Part shown: positions 16,036 through 22,542 of the stretch, piece by piece
Numbering within the stretch: the first letter of the stretch is position 1
Layout of the letters: each line of letters opens with the position of its first letter
Assembly (NCBI RefSeq): GCF_003013245.1
Contig: NZ_PXYY01000015.1
Span: 1 to 38,049 of the forward strand
Reading direction: 5' to 3'
Source: Neisseria iguanae
Lineage (GTDB): Bacteria > Pseudomonadota > Gammaproteobacteria > Burkholderiales > Neisseriaceae
DNA length: 38,049 bases
Position numbers and translations under genes: made by a program
Notes under the pieces: model-generated
The model's input: the letters and a program-made list of their open reading frames with translations, nothing else
Told to the model about the DNA's origin: nothing
The model's database searches: none

Positions 16036-16677
16036 ATTAAACTTCATTTTTTTCTCTGTACATTCCTGTTTTTCTCCATCACATACGCCGCACTATTGCC
16101 GCACGGCAATCCGTTGGTTTACGGCAAAATCAAAGTGCAAAATTTGAAAGAAAAACGCGACTTTAATATAGTGAAGCAGGATTTGGATTTTTCCTGCGGC
16201 GCGGCTTCGGTGGCGACGCTGTTGAACAATTTTTATAGGTAGAAGCCCACCGAAGAAACCGTACCCGATAAAACGGACAAAACGCGCGAACGGGCTTCGT
16301 TTGAGGATATGCAGCGGATTATGCCGGATTTCGGTTTTGAGGCTAAGGGTTATGCTTTGTCGTTTGAGCAGTTGGTGGCGTTGGAAATCCTTGTGGTTGT
16401 GTATCTGAAATATCGTAAAGACGGCCATTTTTCAGTGCTGCGCGGGATTTCTAAGGATACAGTGCTGTTAGCCGACCCGTCGCTAGGGCATATTTCGATG
16501 AGCAGAACACAGTTTCTTGAAGCATGGCAGACATGCGAGGGGAATTTGACGGGTAAGATTTTGGCGGTGCTGCCTAAGGAGGCCGATATTCAAAGTGATG
16601 CACGCTTTTTCGTACGCGTACCAAAGCGGCAGACTGAGTTTGCGGTGGTACAGTTGAAAAGCCGCAAGGCGGAGTAA
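16036..16677 (+). pseudogene. C39-type cysteine peptidase (FapD-like, exported), lost start and internal stop
   Basis: The frame reads KLHFFLCTFLFFSITYAALL (signal peptide), VYGKIKVQNLKEKRDFN, LDFSCGAASVATLLNNF with the catalytic Cys, then FEDMQRIMPDFGFEAKGYAL. After that come KDGHFSVLRGIS with the catalytic His and LLADPSLGHISM with the Asp, ending at TAA 16675-16677. C39-family peptidases normally trim double-glycine leaders; the signal peptide makes this one periplasmic, as in FapD of amyloid systems. The start is ATTATTAAA at 16033-16041 where the duplicate copy has ATGATGAAA, and an in-frame TAG follows the FYR motif near 16239-16241. So the active-site residues are all present but the gene is dead unless readthrough occurs. 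Confidence 0.75.
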
Positions 16678-16687
16678 GTTACGGACA

Positions 16688-16739
16688 ACAGACAAAGGCC
16701 GTCTGAATCAAGTTTTCAGACGGCCTTTGTCTGTTTTTG
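16688..16739 (+). terminator. strong uptake-sequence terminator after the C39 peptidase
   Basis: ACAGACAAAGGCCGTCTGAA pairs with the complementary 3' arm, giving a near-perfect stem of more than 15 bp, followed by five T. Confidence 0.85.
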
Positions 16740-16846
16740 ATTTTAGTCATAAAAAGTTTATTCGGTTGAAAAATTTCATTTTAATAAATATAAACTTGTT
16801 GAAACAGAATATTTGGTGGTCTGCATGGCGGCGTGATTTGTGCTAA

Positions 16847-16855
16847 TGTTATACT
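16847..16855 (+). promoter_or_regulatory. possible extended -10 promoter of gntP
   Basis: TGTTATACT at 16847-16855 resembles an extended -10 element; no convincing -35 lies 17 bases upstream. It lies 51 bases before the gntP start. Confidence 0.3.
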
Positions 16856-16905
16856 GATAGTTAACAAACCTTAATATTTTTTGATATCAATCAGAGAGGT
16901 GTAAT

Positions 16906-18291
16906 ATGGATAATTGGACGCAGACGCTCAGTGCCGGCAGTTTGCTCGGCATTGCGGCCGCAGCGATTTTGCTGATTTTGGTTTTGATTGTACGTTTCCG
17001 TGTTCACGCACTGCTGACGCTGGTGCTGGTCAGCTTGCTTACGGCAATGGCAACGGGGTTGCCGATGAACAGTATTGTCGGCGATGTGTTGGTGAAAAAC
17101 TTCGGCGGCACGCTCGGCGGTGTGGCTCTGCTGGTTGGTTTGGGTGCCATGCTCGGCCGTTTGGTGGAAACATCGGGCGGTGCGCAATCGTTGGCTGATG
17201 CCCTGATTCGGATGTTTGGCGAAAAACGCGCGCCGTTTGCCTTAGGCGTGGCTTCGTTGATTTTCGGTTTCCCGATTTTCTTTGACGCGGGTTTGATGGT
17301 GATGCTGCCGATTGTGTTTGCTACCGCGCGCCGTATGAAAGCAACAGTGTTGCCGTATGCGATGGCTTCGATTGGCGCGTTTTCGGTGATGCACGTTTTC
17401 CTTCCGCCACATCCCGGCCCAATTGCTGCTTCTGAATTTTATGGCGCCAACATCGGCCATGTGCTGCTGATCGGTTTGCCGATTGCGGTGATTACTTGGT
17501 ATTTCAGCGGTTATTTGTGGGGTCAGATTCTAGGTCGTAAATTTAATGTGCCGGTGCCTGATTTTTTGAGCGGGGGCGCACAAGACAACGACACGCCGAA
17601 AGAACCTGCTAAAGCCTCAACCATTATCGGCATTATGCTGATTCCGATGCTGCTGATTTTCTTGAATACCGGCTTGGCGACCTTAATCAGTGAAAAAGTC
17701 GTCAGCGCCGATGAAACTTGGGTACAAGCATTGCGCATGATCGGCTCGACACCGGTTGCCCTGTTGGTTTCGGTGTTGGTGGCTTTGTATGTGTTGGGCC
17801 GTAAGCGCGGTGAAAAAGCCAGTGCGTTGGAAAAAACCATCGACGGCGCGTTGGGTCCGGTCTGCTCGGTGATTCTGATTACCGGTGCGGGCGGTATGTT
17901 TGGCGGCGTGTTGCGTGCGTCAGGTATTGGTAAAGCCTTGGCCGACAGCATGGCTGATTTGGGTATTCCGGTATTGCTCGGCTGCTTCTTGGTGGCCTTG
18001 GCATTGCGTATTGCGCAAGGTTCTGCTACCGTGGCCTTAACTACTGCTGCAGCCTTGATGGCACCTGCGGTGATGGCAGCCGGTTTCAGTGATTGGCAAT
18101 TGGCTTGCGTGGTGTTGGCCACGGCGGCGGGTTCGGTCGGTTGCAGTCACTTTAATGATTCCGGTTTCTGGCTGGTCGGCCGCTTGTTGAACATGGACGT
18201 GCCTACTACCCTGAAAACTTGGACAGCCAATCAAACCTTGATTGCTTTGATTGGTTTTACCTTGTCGGCATTGGCTTTTGCCATCGTTTAA
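16906..18291 (+). CDS. gntP: gluconate:H+ symporter, GntP family
   Basis: A 461-residue inner-membrane transporter with 12 or more hydrophobic helices. Family features include FGGTLGGVALLVGLGAMLGRL (about residues 66-86), FGFPIFFDAGLMVMLPI (residues 122-139) and GGMFGGVLRASGIG, with a SVGCSHFNDSGFWLV ending segment. It imports gluconate or a related sugar acid. AGAGAGGTGTAAT before the ATG gives the ribosome-binding site. gntK starts 11 bases after its stop, so the two form an operon that imports and phosphorylates gluconate. GntP relatives also carry fructuronate or glycerate, so the substrate rests on the partner kinase. Confidence 0.92.
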   Translation: MDNWTQTLSAGSLLGIAAAAILLILVLIVRFRVHALLTLVLVSLLTAMATGLPMNSIVGDVLVKNFGGTLGGVALLVGLGAMLGRLVETSGGAQSLADALIRMFGEKRAPFALGVASLIFGFPIFFDAGLMVMLPIVFATARRMKATVLPYAMASIGAFSVMHVFLPPHPGPIAASEFYGANIGHVLLIGLPIAVITWYFSGYLWGQILGRKFNVPVPDFLSGGAQDNDTPKEPAKASTIIGIMLIPMLLIFLNTGLATLISEKVVSADETWVQALRMIGSTPVALLVSVLVALYVLGRKRGEKASALEKTIDGALGPVCSVILITGAGGMFGGVLRASGIGKALADSMADLGIPVLLGCFLVALALRIAQGSATVALTTAAALMAPAVMAAGFSDWQLACVVLATAAGSVGCSHFNDSGFWLVGRLLNMDVPTTLKTWTANQTLIALIGFTLSALAFAIV

Positions 18292-18301
18292 GGAGAAAGA
18301 C

Positions 18302-18829
18302 ATGACAGTACATTTTGTAATGATGGGCGTATGCGGTTGCGGTAAAACCACGGCAGCCTTATCGCTGCAAAAACACTTGGGCGAATGCGCGTATGCCGAA
18401 GGCGATGAATTTCACACCCAAGCCAATCGCGACAAAATGGGTGCGGGCATTCCGCTGACTGATAAAGACCGCTATCCGTGGCTCGGAAACCTGCGTGACT
18501 GGATGACAGAGCAGGCGCAAGCAGGCGAAGCTTATTCAATTGTTACGTGTTCTGCGTTGAAAAAACAATACCGCGATATTTTGCGCGGAGCGGAAGGCAA
18601 AGTGGCGTTTATCCATCTGACGCCGCCGCAAGAAGTGAACCTTGAGCGCATAATGTCACGCAAAGGTCATTACATGAAGGCCGATATGCTGGATTCGCAA
18701 TTGGAAATTCTGGAAGAACTCGAAGCCGATGAGTACGGTGTGAAAATCGATAATCCGGGTTCGCCGGATGCGGTGGAAGCCGATATTATCGCTTGGGTTA
18801 GGGCGGAAGGTTTGTTGCCGAATGATTAA
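18302..18829 (+). CDS. gntK: gluconokinase
   Basis: A 175-residue cytoplasmic kinase that makes 6-phosphogluconate from gluconate for the Entner-Doudoroff or pentose phosphate pathways. The Walker A loop GVCGCGKT is at residues 9-16, followed by YAEGDEFHTQANRDKMGAGIPLTD (the GDxFHxxxNxxKM motif) and the RWPWL-like YPWLGNLRDW. A later MKADMLDSQLEILEEL stretch completes the family pattern. I choose the ATG at 18302, which AAGGAGAAAGAC precedes; the in-frame upstream extension falls inside gntP. It is in one operon with gntP. An uptake-sequence terminator follows. Confidence 0.95.
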   Translation: MTVHFVMMGVCGCGKTTAALSLQKHLGECAYAEGDEFHTQANRDKMGAGIPLTDKDRYPWLGNLRDWMTEQAQAGEAYSIVTCSALKKQYRDILRGAEGKVAFIHLTPPQEVNLERIMSRKGHYMKADMLDSQLEILEELEADEYGVKIDNPGSPDAVEADIIAWVRAEGLLPND

Positions 18830-18851
18830 GCCGTATAAAGCATAAAAGTTT

Positions 18852-18883
18852 AGGCTGTCTGAAAGTAGAGTTTCAGACAGCCT
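18852..18883 (+). terminator. inverted uptake-sequence (variant) terminator after gntK
   Basis: AGGCTGTCTGAAA faces TTTCAGACAGCCT. Both arms are the CTGTCTGAA variant, so the stem is perfect. Confidence 0.75.
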
Positions 18884-19018
18884 TTATTTCAGTTTTGAAA
18901 AATATTTCTATTTTATGTTAATAATGGTAAATATACTTTACATTTTCAGCATGGTACAGCCTTTTATTGCCATGTTTGTTTGTATTCTTTTATTCCACAT
19001 TGCTGCATGTACAATATT

Positions 19019-19051
19019 AGGCCGTCTGAAAAGCTTCAGACGGCCTTTTTT
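19019..19051. terminator. inverted uptake-sequence terminator between gntK and dtd
   Basis: AGGCCGTCTGAA faces TTCAGACGGCCT with a tight AAGC loop, followed by six T on the plus strand. It lies just past the dtd stop, so it can end dtd as well. Confidence 0.8.
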
Positions 19052-19073
19052 ATCTGCAAATCAGCAAAATGGG

Positions 19074-19535
19074 TTAAAACAGTTTTTGCGAATCCAGTAG
19101 CAACGTTACCGGTCCGTCATTGCAAAGTGTGACTTGCATATGTGTTTGAAAATGTCCAGTTTCCACAGTCAAACCGTGTCCGCGTAGGTATTCGACGGTG
19201 CGTTGATAAAGCTCATCGGCTTGTGCGGCAGGGGCGGCCTGCGAAAAAGAAGGGCGCCGGCCGCTGCGGGCATCGGCATACAGGGTAAATTGCGATACCA
19301 ATAAAACCGAACCGCCGACATCTTTTAATGACAGATTCAGTTTTCCGTTGCCGTCTTCAAAAATGCGCAGATTGGCGGTTTTGTCAGCAATATAGCGGGC
19401 ATCGGCTTCGTTATCGTTGTGGGTGACACCCAGTAAAATCATGAAGCCGTTGTCGATTTTGCCGCTGGTGTCGCGGCAGCCGTTTTCAATAATATCGACT
19501 TGGGCGTGGGTTACTTTCTGAATCACTGCGCGCAT
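19074..19535 (-). CDS. dtd: D-aminoacyl-tRNA deacylase
   Basis: A 153-residue homodimeric enzyme that hydrolyses D-aminoacyl-tRNA and glycyl-tRNA(Ala), removing wrongly charged residues from translation. [13 protein letters not shown] starts it, the [17 protein letters not shown] motif (about residues 80-96) gives the active-site Thr region, and the cross-subunit GPVT motif is in [11 protein letters not shown] near the C-terminus. Length is exactly that of bacterial Dtd. The ATG at 19535 is preceded by AAGGAACATC. It stands alone, just before the phage remnant island. Confidence 0.96.
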   Translation of the reverse strand: MRAVIQKVTHAQVDIIENGCRDTSGKIDNGFMILLGVTHNDNEADARYIADKTANLRIFEDGNGKLNLSLKDVGGSVLLVSQFTLYADARSGRRPSFSQAAPAAQADELYQRTVEYLRGHGLTVETGHFQTHMQVTLCNDGPVTLLLDSQKLF

Positions 19536-19607
19536 GATGTTCCTTTGAGTGAGGCTGTCTGAAAGCAGGTATTATCGGGTAATCTGTCGATGTATGCAAA
19601 ATAGGTT

Positions 19608-19638
19608 CAAACAGGCCCATTAGATATTTAGGTTGGTA
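19608..19638. repeat. imperfect direct repeat, left copy
   Basis: This 31-base stretch matches 20522-20553 in the same orientation at about 26 positions with one gap, including TTAGATATTTAGGTTGGTA versus TTGGATATTTGGATTGGTA. The pair flanks the block carrying the tail tubular genes and the IS1016 debris. The right copy also encodes the last residues of the small membrane protein on the minus strand. Confidence 0.5.
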
Positions 19639-19714
19639 TTTACCCAAATGCTCTTCTCAAAAACTAAAAAATCTTTTTATAAATAATATCTTAATTATCT
19701 CTGTTTATACCTGA

Positions 19715-20281
19715 ATGACAACGACTTTTGTCGTATCCAGCAGCATCAACTTCCTGTTTCGTCCAACTGCAAAGGTGGTCTGCCAATGCTTCCAATACTA
19801 TCCTACGGTAAGCCTTATTCTTGACCGTATCAAACAACACACCGATAACCTGCTCGCCCAAGATTATTGGTTTAATCTGTAAGAAAATACCCAATTGTAT
19901 CTTGATACTAATGGTTTGATTTACGTCCCTACGAACATCATTACGTTGTATGGTTTGGATTCCCGTGTAACAACCCAGGGGTGGCAAGCTGTACAACACA
20001 GACAAACGTTCCTGGTACTTCGACGCACCTATAACCGTACGGTTGGTTGAACGGTTGGATTTTGAAGATTTACCGGAACTGGCTGCACAGTACGTATTTT
20101 ATAGTGCAGGTTTAGAGTGCTACATCGGTGATTTTGGTGCAGACAGTACAGCAGAGTTACTGAGTTCCCTATGCAGCTTGCAAGGTTGAACCTGCATAGG
20201 GAAGAGATACGTAACCGTAAATTCAATATTGTGTACTCAAACCCGGTTACAAAACGGTTTAGAACACGTCGTTGGCGTTAG
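19715..20281 (+). pseudogene. T7-like podovirus tail tubular protein A (gp11-type), several frame breaks
   Basis: Merging frames gives LILDRIKQHTDNLLAQDYWF then NLxENTQLYLDTNGLIYVPT and NIITLYGLDSR. Then follows, in a shifted frame, GGKLYNTDKRSWYFDAPITV, RLVERLDFEDLPELAAQYVF, YSAGLECYIGDFGADSTAEL, and the tail QLARLNLHREEIRNRKFNIV with TKRFRTRRWR and TAG at 20279-20281. The features (two-helix start, a RGGKLY box, FEDLPE helix, an alpha-helical end) are those of T7-like tail tubular protein A, which joins the portal to the tail. There are in-frame stops near 19882 and 20040, and frame changes near 19962 and 20170. A dead gene and not expected in Neisseria. The N-terminal 100 bases are too decayed to place. 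Confidence 0.8.
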
Positions 20282-20291
20282 AAAGGTTTTT

Positions 20292-20352
20292 ATGGCGGTA
20301 ACATACGATGGTGGTTATAAATCCCTCCTACAGGGGATATCACAACAAAATC
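20292..20352 (+). pseudogene. 5' end of T7-like tail tubular protein B (gp12-type), cut by IS1016 debris
   Basis: GAAAGGTTTTT precedes an ATG at 20292. The reading MAVTYDGGYKSLLQGISQQN is close to the opening of T7-like tail tubular protein B (MALxSQSxKNLxGGISQQP). It lies 10 bases after the gp11-type gene, as in T7-like phages. After GISQQNP the frame passes into IS1016-like sequence, so the gene was cut off by the insertion. The conservation of the GISQQ motif makes this more than chance. Confidence 0.7.
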
Positions 20353-20510
20353 CGATTAAACGTTTACAGGGGCAGCTTTCAGCTATTTTCTTTACACTTG
20401 AAGGAAACAGGATTTCGCTTGAATTACTGCCAAGATAATTTGTAAGTAAGTGTTTGCCGGACATGCTACGAAATAGGCCGTTGGAATGAATTTCCTTCCT
20501 AGCCCTAAAA
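20353..20510 (+). mobile_element. IS1016-like transposase remnant, C-terminal part and right end
   Basis: The text ATTAAACGTTTACAGGGG aligns with the IS1016 AAATTTAACGGCG region, then HLKETGFRLNYCQDNL and LPDMLRNRPLE follow in two frames and end at TGA, about 20485. It matches the window's first 206 bases (HLKETGFRFNHRHDN, LLEMLRNMPLD). The following TTCCTTCCTAGCC (about 20489-20502) resembles the IS1016 end. Only the last third of the transposase is present. It sits exactly where tail tubular B is interrupted. Confidence 0.75.
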
Positions 20511-20521
20511 TGAATACATTA

Positions 20522-20553
20522 CAAAACAAGCTTATTGGATATTTGGATTGGTA
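20522..20553. repeat. imperfect direct repeat, right copy
   Basis: Partner of 19608-19638 (see that entry). On the minus strand it encodes the end TNPNIQ of the small membrane protein. Confidence 0.5.
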
Positions 20554-20763
20554 AAATCGCTAGAATACTTATCATATAATATCCTTTTTGTCATTAAAAC
20601 AGCATAACCAAGTACGGTCATAAAAACGGCAAAGATATAAATGTTCTCGTTATAACAAGTTCATTCCTACCCCAAGCAGGGATATTTGGTATCTAAAAGA
20701 CGCTACCGTGTACTCCTGCATGTACGGTAGATTGTATTCACAGCTTCTAATAAAGTCGTACAT
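20532..20763 (-). pseudogene. small membrane protein (class II holin-like candidate), one frameshift
   Basis: Starting at ATG 20761-20763, MYDFIRSCEYNLPYMQEYTV then FRYQISLLGVGMN, with a shift near 20660 to NENIYIFAVFMTVLGYAVLM and TKRILYDKYSSDFTNPNIQ. One membrane helix (IYIFAVFMTVLGYAVLM) is flanked by charged residues. The spacing N-x-x-Y...A..x.T..G..D-K recalls T7 holin (gp17.5: one helix between short polar ends), but the identity is low. It follows the terminator after the fibre-like gene. It could also be an unrelated small virion or lysis protein. Confidence 0.35.
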
Positions 20764-20776
20764 AAGACCTTTCCGA

Positions 20777-20800
20777 AAACGCTCTCTCCAGAAAGCGTTT
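20777..20800 (-). terminator. terminator between the lectin-like gene and the small membrane gene
   Basis: AAACGCTTTCT pairs with AGAGAGCGTTT on the minus strand with a short GG-type loop and is followed by TTTCGG. It lies 12 bases after the stop of the gene at 20812. T7 has a terminator after its capsid gene, and the position fits. Confidence 0.6.
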
Positions 20801-20811
20801 AAAGCAAGAGC

Positions 20812-21228
20812 TTATTTAATAAATGCAAAATACCATACATCCTTTAAAGAAGCACCGTAGTTAGTGGCAACTTCAAAACCTGTCCGGGCAACGTTCTGAA
20901 TGTACTGTGCACGACCTACTTTGTCTTGGATATCCAAGGTACAAATTACAATAGGCGTATTGGAGAACTCTTTAGTGAACGGTACAGATTTCAAAGCACC
21001 GTTCACAGCGCTCTCTATCGGTACGTACATGGATTCAAATTCCTTGAACCCAAGCTTAGTTCCCAGCTCTGTGGTAAGGGTTTGTGCGGTTCGTTTTAAC
21101 TCTTCAATATTTGTGTTCTGGGTACTGAGTTTTGTATTAAAATCCTTAGTAACCTTATCCAATGCTGCTTGGATATCAGAACCCTGCTTCCACTTTAAAT
21201 GTGTCGCAGTAACTGTACCTAAAATCAT
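20812..21228 (-). CDS. phage fibre-like protein with H-type lectin-like C-terminus
   Basis: A 138-residue intact frame. AGGAAGG precedes the ATG. MILGTVTATHLKWKQGSDIQ starts it; residues 20-60 look like a coiled-coil (LDKVTKDFNTKLSTQNTNIEEL); the C-terminus, FTKEFSNTPIVICTLDIQDK...NVARTGFEVATNY, has the spacing of H-type lectin domains (PFxxxPxVxVxL...GFxV). It may bind host surface sugars from a virion decoration, head fibre or short tail fibre. The frame is uninterrupted in a region otherwise full of broken genes. It lies just downstream (minus strand) of a possible capsid end. Function is inferred; expression is uncertain because the upstream genes are decayed. Confidence 0.55.
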   Translation of the reverse strand: MILGTVTATHLKWKQGSDIQAALDKVTKDFNTKLSTQNTNIEELKRTAQTLTTELGTKLGFKEFESMYVPIESAVNGALKSVPFTKEFSNTPIVICTLDIQDKVGRAQYIQNVARTGFEVATNYGASLKDVWYFAFIK

Positions 21229-21264
21229 AGAACCTTCCTAAGACTAAATCAGGTTTCAGTAATC

Positions 21265-21423
21265 TTAAACCGCAGCACATGTGTCTGCACGGCGTACACC
21301 CACTGTGTACATACAGTACATGTCCAGAACATTACAGAAGTTCTCTTTGTCATCCCAGAAACTTGTGGTCAACTTTTTAGCAGTGACAGTGACCAAGGTT
21401 ATGTTTAGAGACACTGTTAAATT
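21265..21423 (-). pseudogene. C-terminal fragment of a possible T7-like major capsid protein
   Basis: An open minus-strand reading ends at TAA 21265-21267 with NITLVTVTAKKLTTSFWDDK, ENFCNVLDMYCMYTVGVRR and ADTCAAV. The final helix-strand text (VGVRRADTCAAV) recalls the end of T7-like capsid proteins (VGVLRPEAxAVV). The frame closes at about 21424, where the text no longer resembles phage sequence. Position fits: capsid, then fibre-like gene, then terminator. Identification rests on a short stretch and is tentative. Confidence 0.4.
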
Positions 21424-21443
21424 TTACCAATCGGTTTTTTTGA

Positions 21444-21596
21444 ATAATCCCAAAACGACCCGATCCCGTTGATATATTGTGCGTCGCGGGCACATTCATT
21501 CCCTCCGTGACCGGCACGGAAATGCCTTTCATCGCCCATACCGACCAAACCGTGATAACCGCGCCGACCATCCGTATTGATGACACCGTCTTATGA
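21444..21596 (+). pseudogene. unidentified C-terminal fragment, baseplate-spike-like
   Basis: A 50-codon open stretch ends at TGA 21594-21596, reading DPVDILCVAGTFIPSVTG, TEMPFIAHTDQTVI and TAPTIRIDDTVL. The strand pattern ITAPTIRID resembles the beta-helical tip of baseplate spike proteins (gpV type), but this is weak. Its high GC differs from the neighbouring phage text. The stop overlaps an IS1016-like end. Confidence 0.3.
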
Positions 21597-21612
21597 TTTT
21601 GCTTCCTAAGCC
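21595..21612 (+). repeat. solitary IS1016-like terminal repeat
   Basis: GATTTTGCTTCCTAAGCC matches the ends of the other IS1016-like copies (207-222, and, inverted, 32643-32662). No transposase text lies on either side, so this is a solo end or the product of a deletion. Confidence 0.5.
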
Positions 21613-21702
21613 TCTTGTTATAATTTTTCGGCTTTTTGGGATAATTTTAGAGAATTGACGCATTATGCTTATGCGCCTTGATTGGTAAGGGTTATTACAA
21701 GG

Positions 21703-21728
21703 ACACAGCCGCCTTCAGGCGGCTGTGT
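21703..21728. repeat. perfect 11-bp hairpin
   Basis: ACACAGCCGCC faces GGCGGCTGTGT around TTCA. No T-run follows on either strand, so it is not a classic terminator. It lies between the IS1016 end and the XRE-cupin gene. Confidence 0.6.
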
Positions 21729-21823
21729 ATTGAAACGCTACTTCCATTATAAAAACTGTAAATAGCAGCGAGCCGCCAACTTTAGGGCTGTTGGGCATAA
21801 AAATACAGTGAATCATCTTGAAT

Positions 21824-21861
21824 TTTCAAACGGCCTTGTCTATTTCCGAGCCGTCTGAAAT
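21824..21861 (-). terminator. imperfect inverted uptake-sequence pair after the XRE-cupin gene
   Basis: TTTCAAACGGC faces GCCGTCTGAAA with one mismatch. On the minus strand it follows the regulator stop at 21872 directly. Confidence 0.5.
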
Positions 21862-21871
21862 TTGGCAGGTT

Positions 21872-22450
21872 TTAATCCGATTGTTTGCCTGTAAAAGTAT
21901 AAGAGATCCATAAAATTCGGGCCTCTTCATCGCCGGCGGAAAGGCAGGCATGCCCCATGGTGCTGTCGAAATAGCAAGAATCGCCAGGACTGAGTTCGAG
22001 TGGGGTATAAAATTCGGTAATCAACATTACCTTGCCGCTTAATACGTAAAAAAACTCTTCACTGTCGTGGCTGTGTAACTTGGAGAACTCAGTGCGTTCG
22101 TGTGCTTTGAGTGTCGCAACCATTGGTGTGAAGCGTTTGTGTTCCAAATCGGCGTTGAGTAGTTCGTAAAGATATTGTTTGGTGTGGTGTATGACGCCGC
22201 AGCCTTTGCGTGTCACGCTGCGCCGCCCGAGCATAGGCATGACAGGATCGGCGCGGAAAAGTTCGCCTACTTCTATGGCCAAACCTTTGGCTAGGGCGGC
22301 AATTTTTTCATAGGTAGGAGAAAGCCGGCCGTGTTCGATTTTAGATAAAGTGGCGGTGGAAATGCCACTGCGTTGGCTGAGTTCTTTCAGTGTCAGGCCG
22401 TTTTTTTGGCGCAGTGTTTTGACGGTATTGGCTAAGTTCAGGTCGCTCAT
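21872..22450 (-). CDS. XRE-family transcriptional regulator with C-terminal cupin domain
   Basis: A 192-residue regulator. Residues 8-62 are an XRE helix-turn-helix (LRQKNGLTLKELSQRSGIST...LSKIEHGRLSPTY). Residues 115-185 are a cupin (HSHDSEEFFYVLSGKVMLI then LSPGDSCYFDSTMGHACLS), which binds a small ligand. XRE-cupin regulators often control amino-acid or polyamine catabolism, such as PuuR. Here it follows a transporter and a cyclodeaminase-family gene on the same strand, opposite putA, so it probably regulates this locus. The palindrome TTTCTTATAAGAAA at 24889 is the obvious target. ATG at 22450; AAGACAGCCTGAC upstream is a weak site. Confidence 0.88.
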   Translation of the reverse strand: MSDLNLANTVKTLRQKNGLTLKELSQRSGISTATLSKIEHGRLSPTYEKIAALAKGLAIEVGELFRADPVMPMLGRRSVTRKGCGVIHHTKQYLYELLNADLEHKRFTPMVATLKAHERTEFSKLHSHDSEEFFYVLSGKVMLITEFYTPLELSPGDSCYFDSTMGHACLSAGDEEARILWISYTFTGKQSD

Positions 22451-22496
22451 GTCAGGCTGTCTTGATGTTATTGGGCTTGAAATGAAATCATAGCAT

Positions 22497-22532
22497 AAAG
22501 GCTGCCAATCGATACGGATTGGGCAGCCTTTT
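22497..22532. terminator. hairpin terminator between the transporter and the regulator
   Basis: AAAGGCTGCCAATC faces GATTGGGCAGCCTTTT around a short loop, and is followed by T residues on the plus strand; on the minus strand it ends the transporter transcript just after 22543. Confidence 0.75.
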
Positions 22533-22542
22533 GTCTCTTGGT

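Noticed and set aside
16891-17187. Minus-strand frame inside gntP
   Set aside because: A shadow of the transporter; high Gln and His content is what reversed membrane codons give.
18915-19100. Small plus-strand frame with hydrophobic residues after gntK
   Set aside because: It spans an uptake-sequence terminator (19019-19051) and runs into the dtd end; no ribosome-binding site; unlikely to be a gene.
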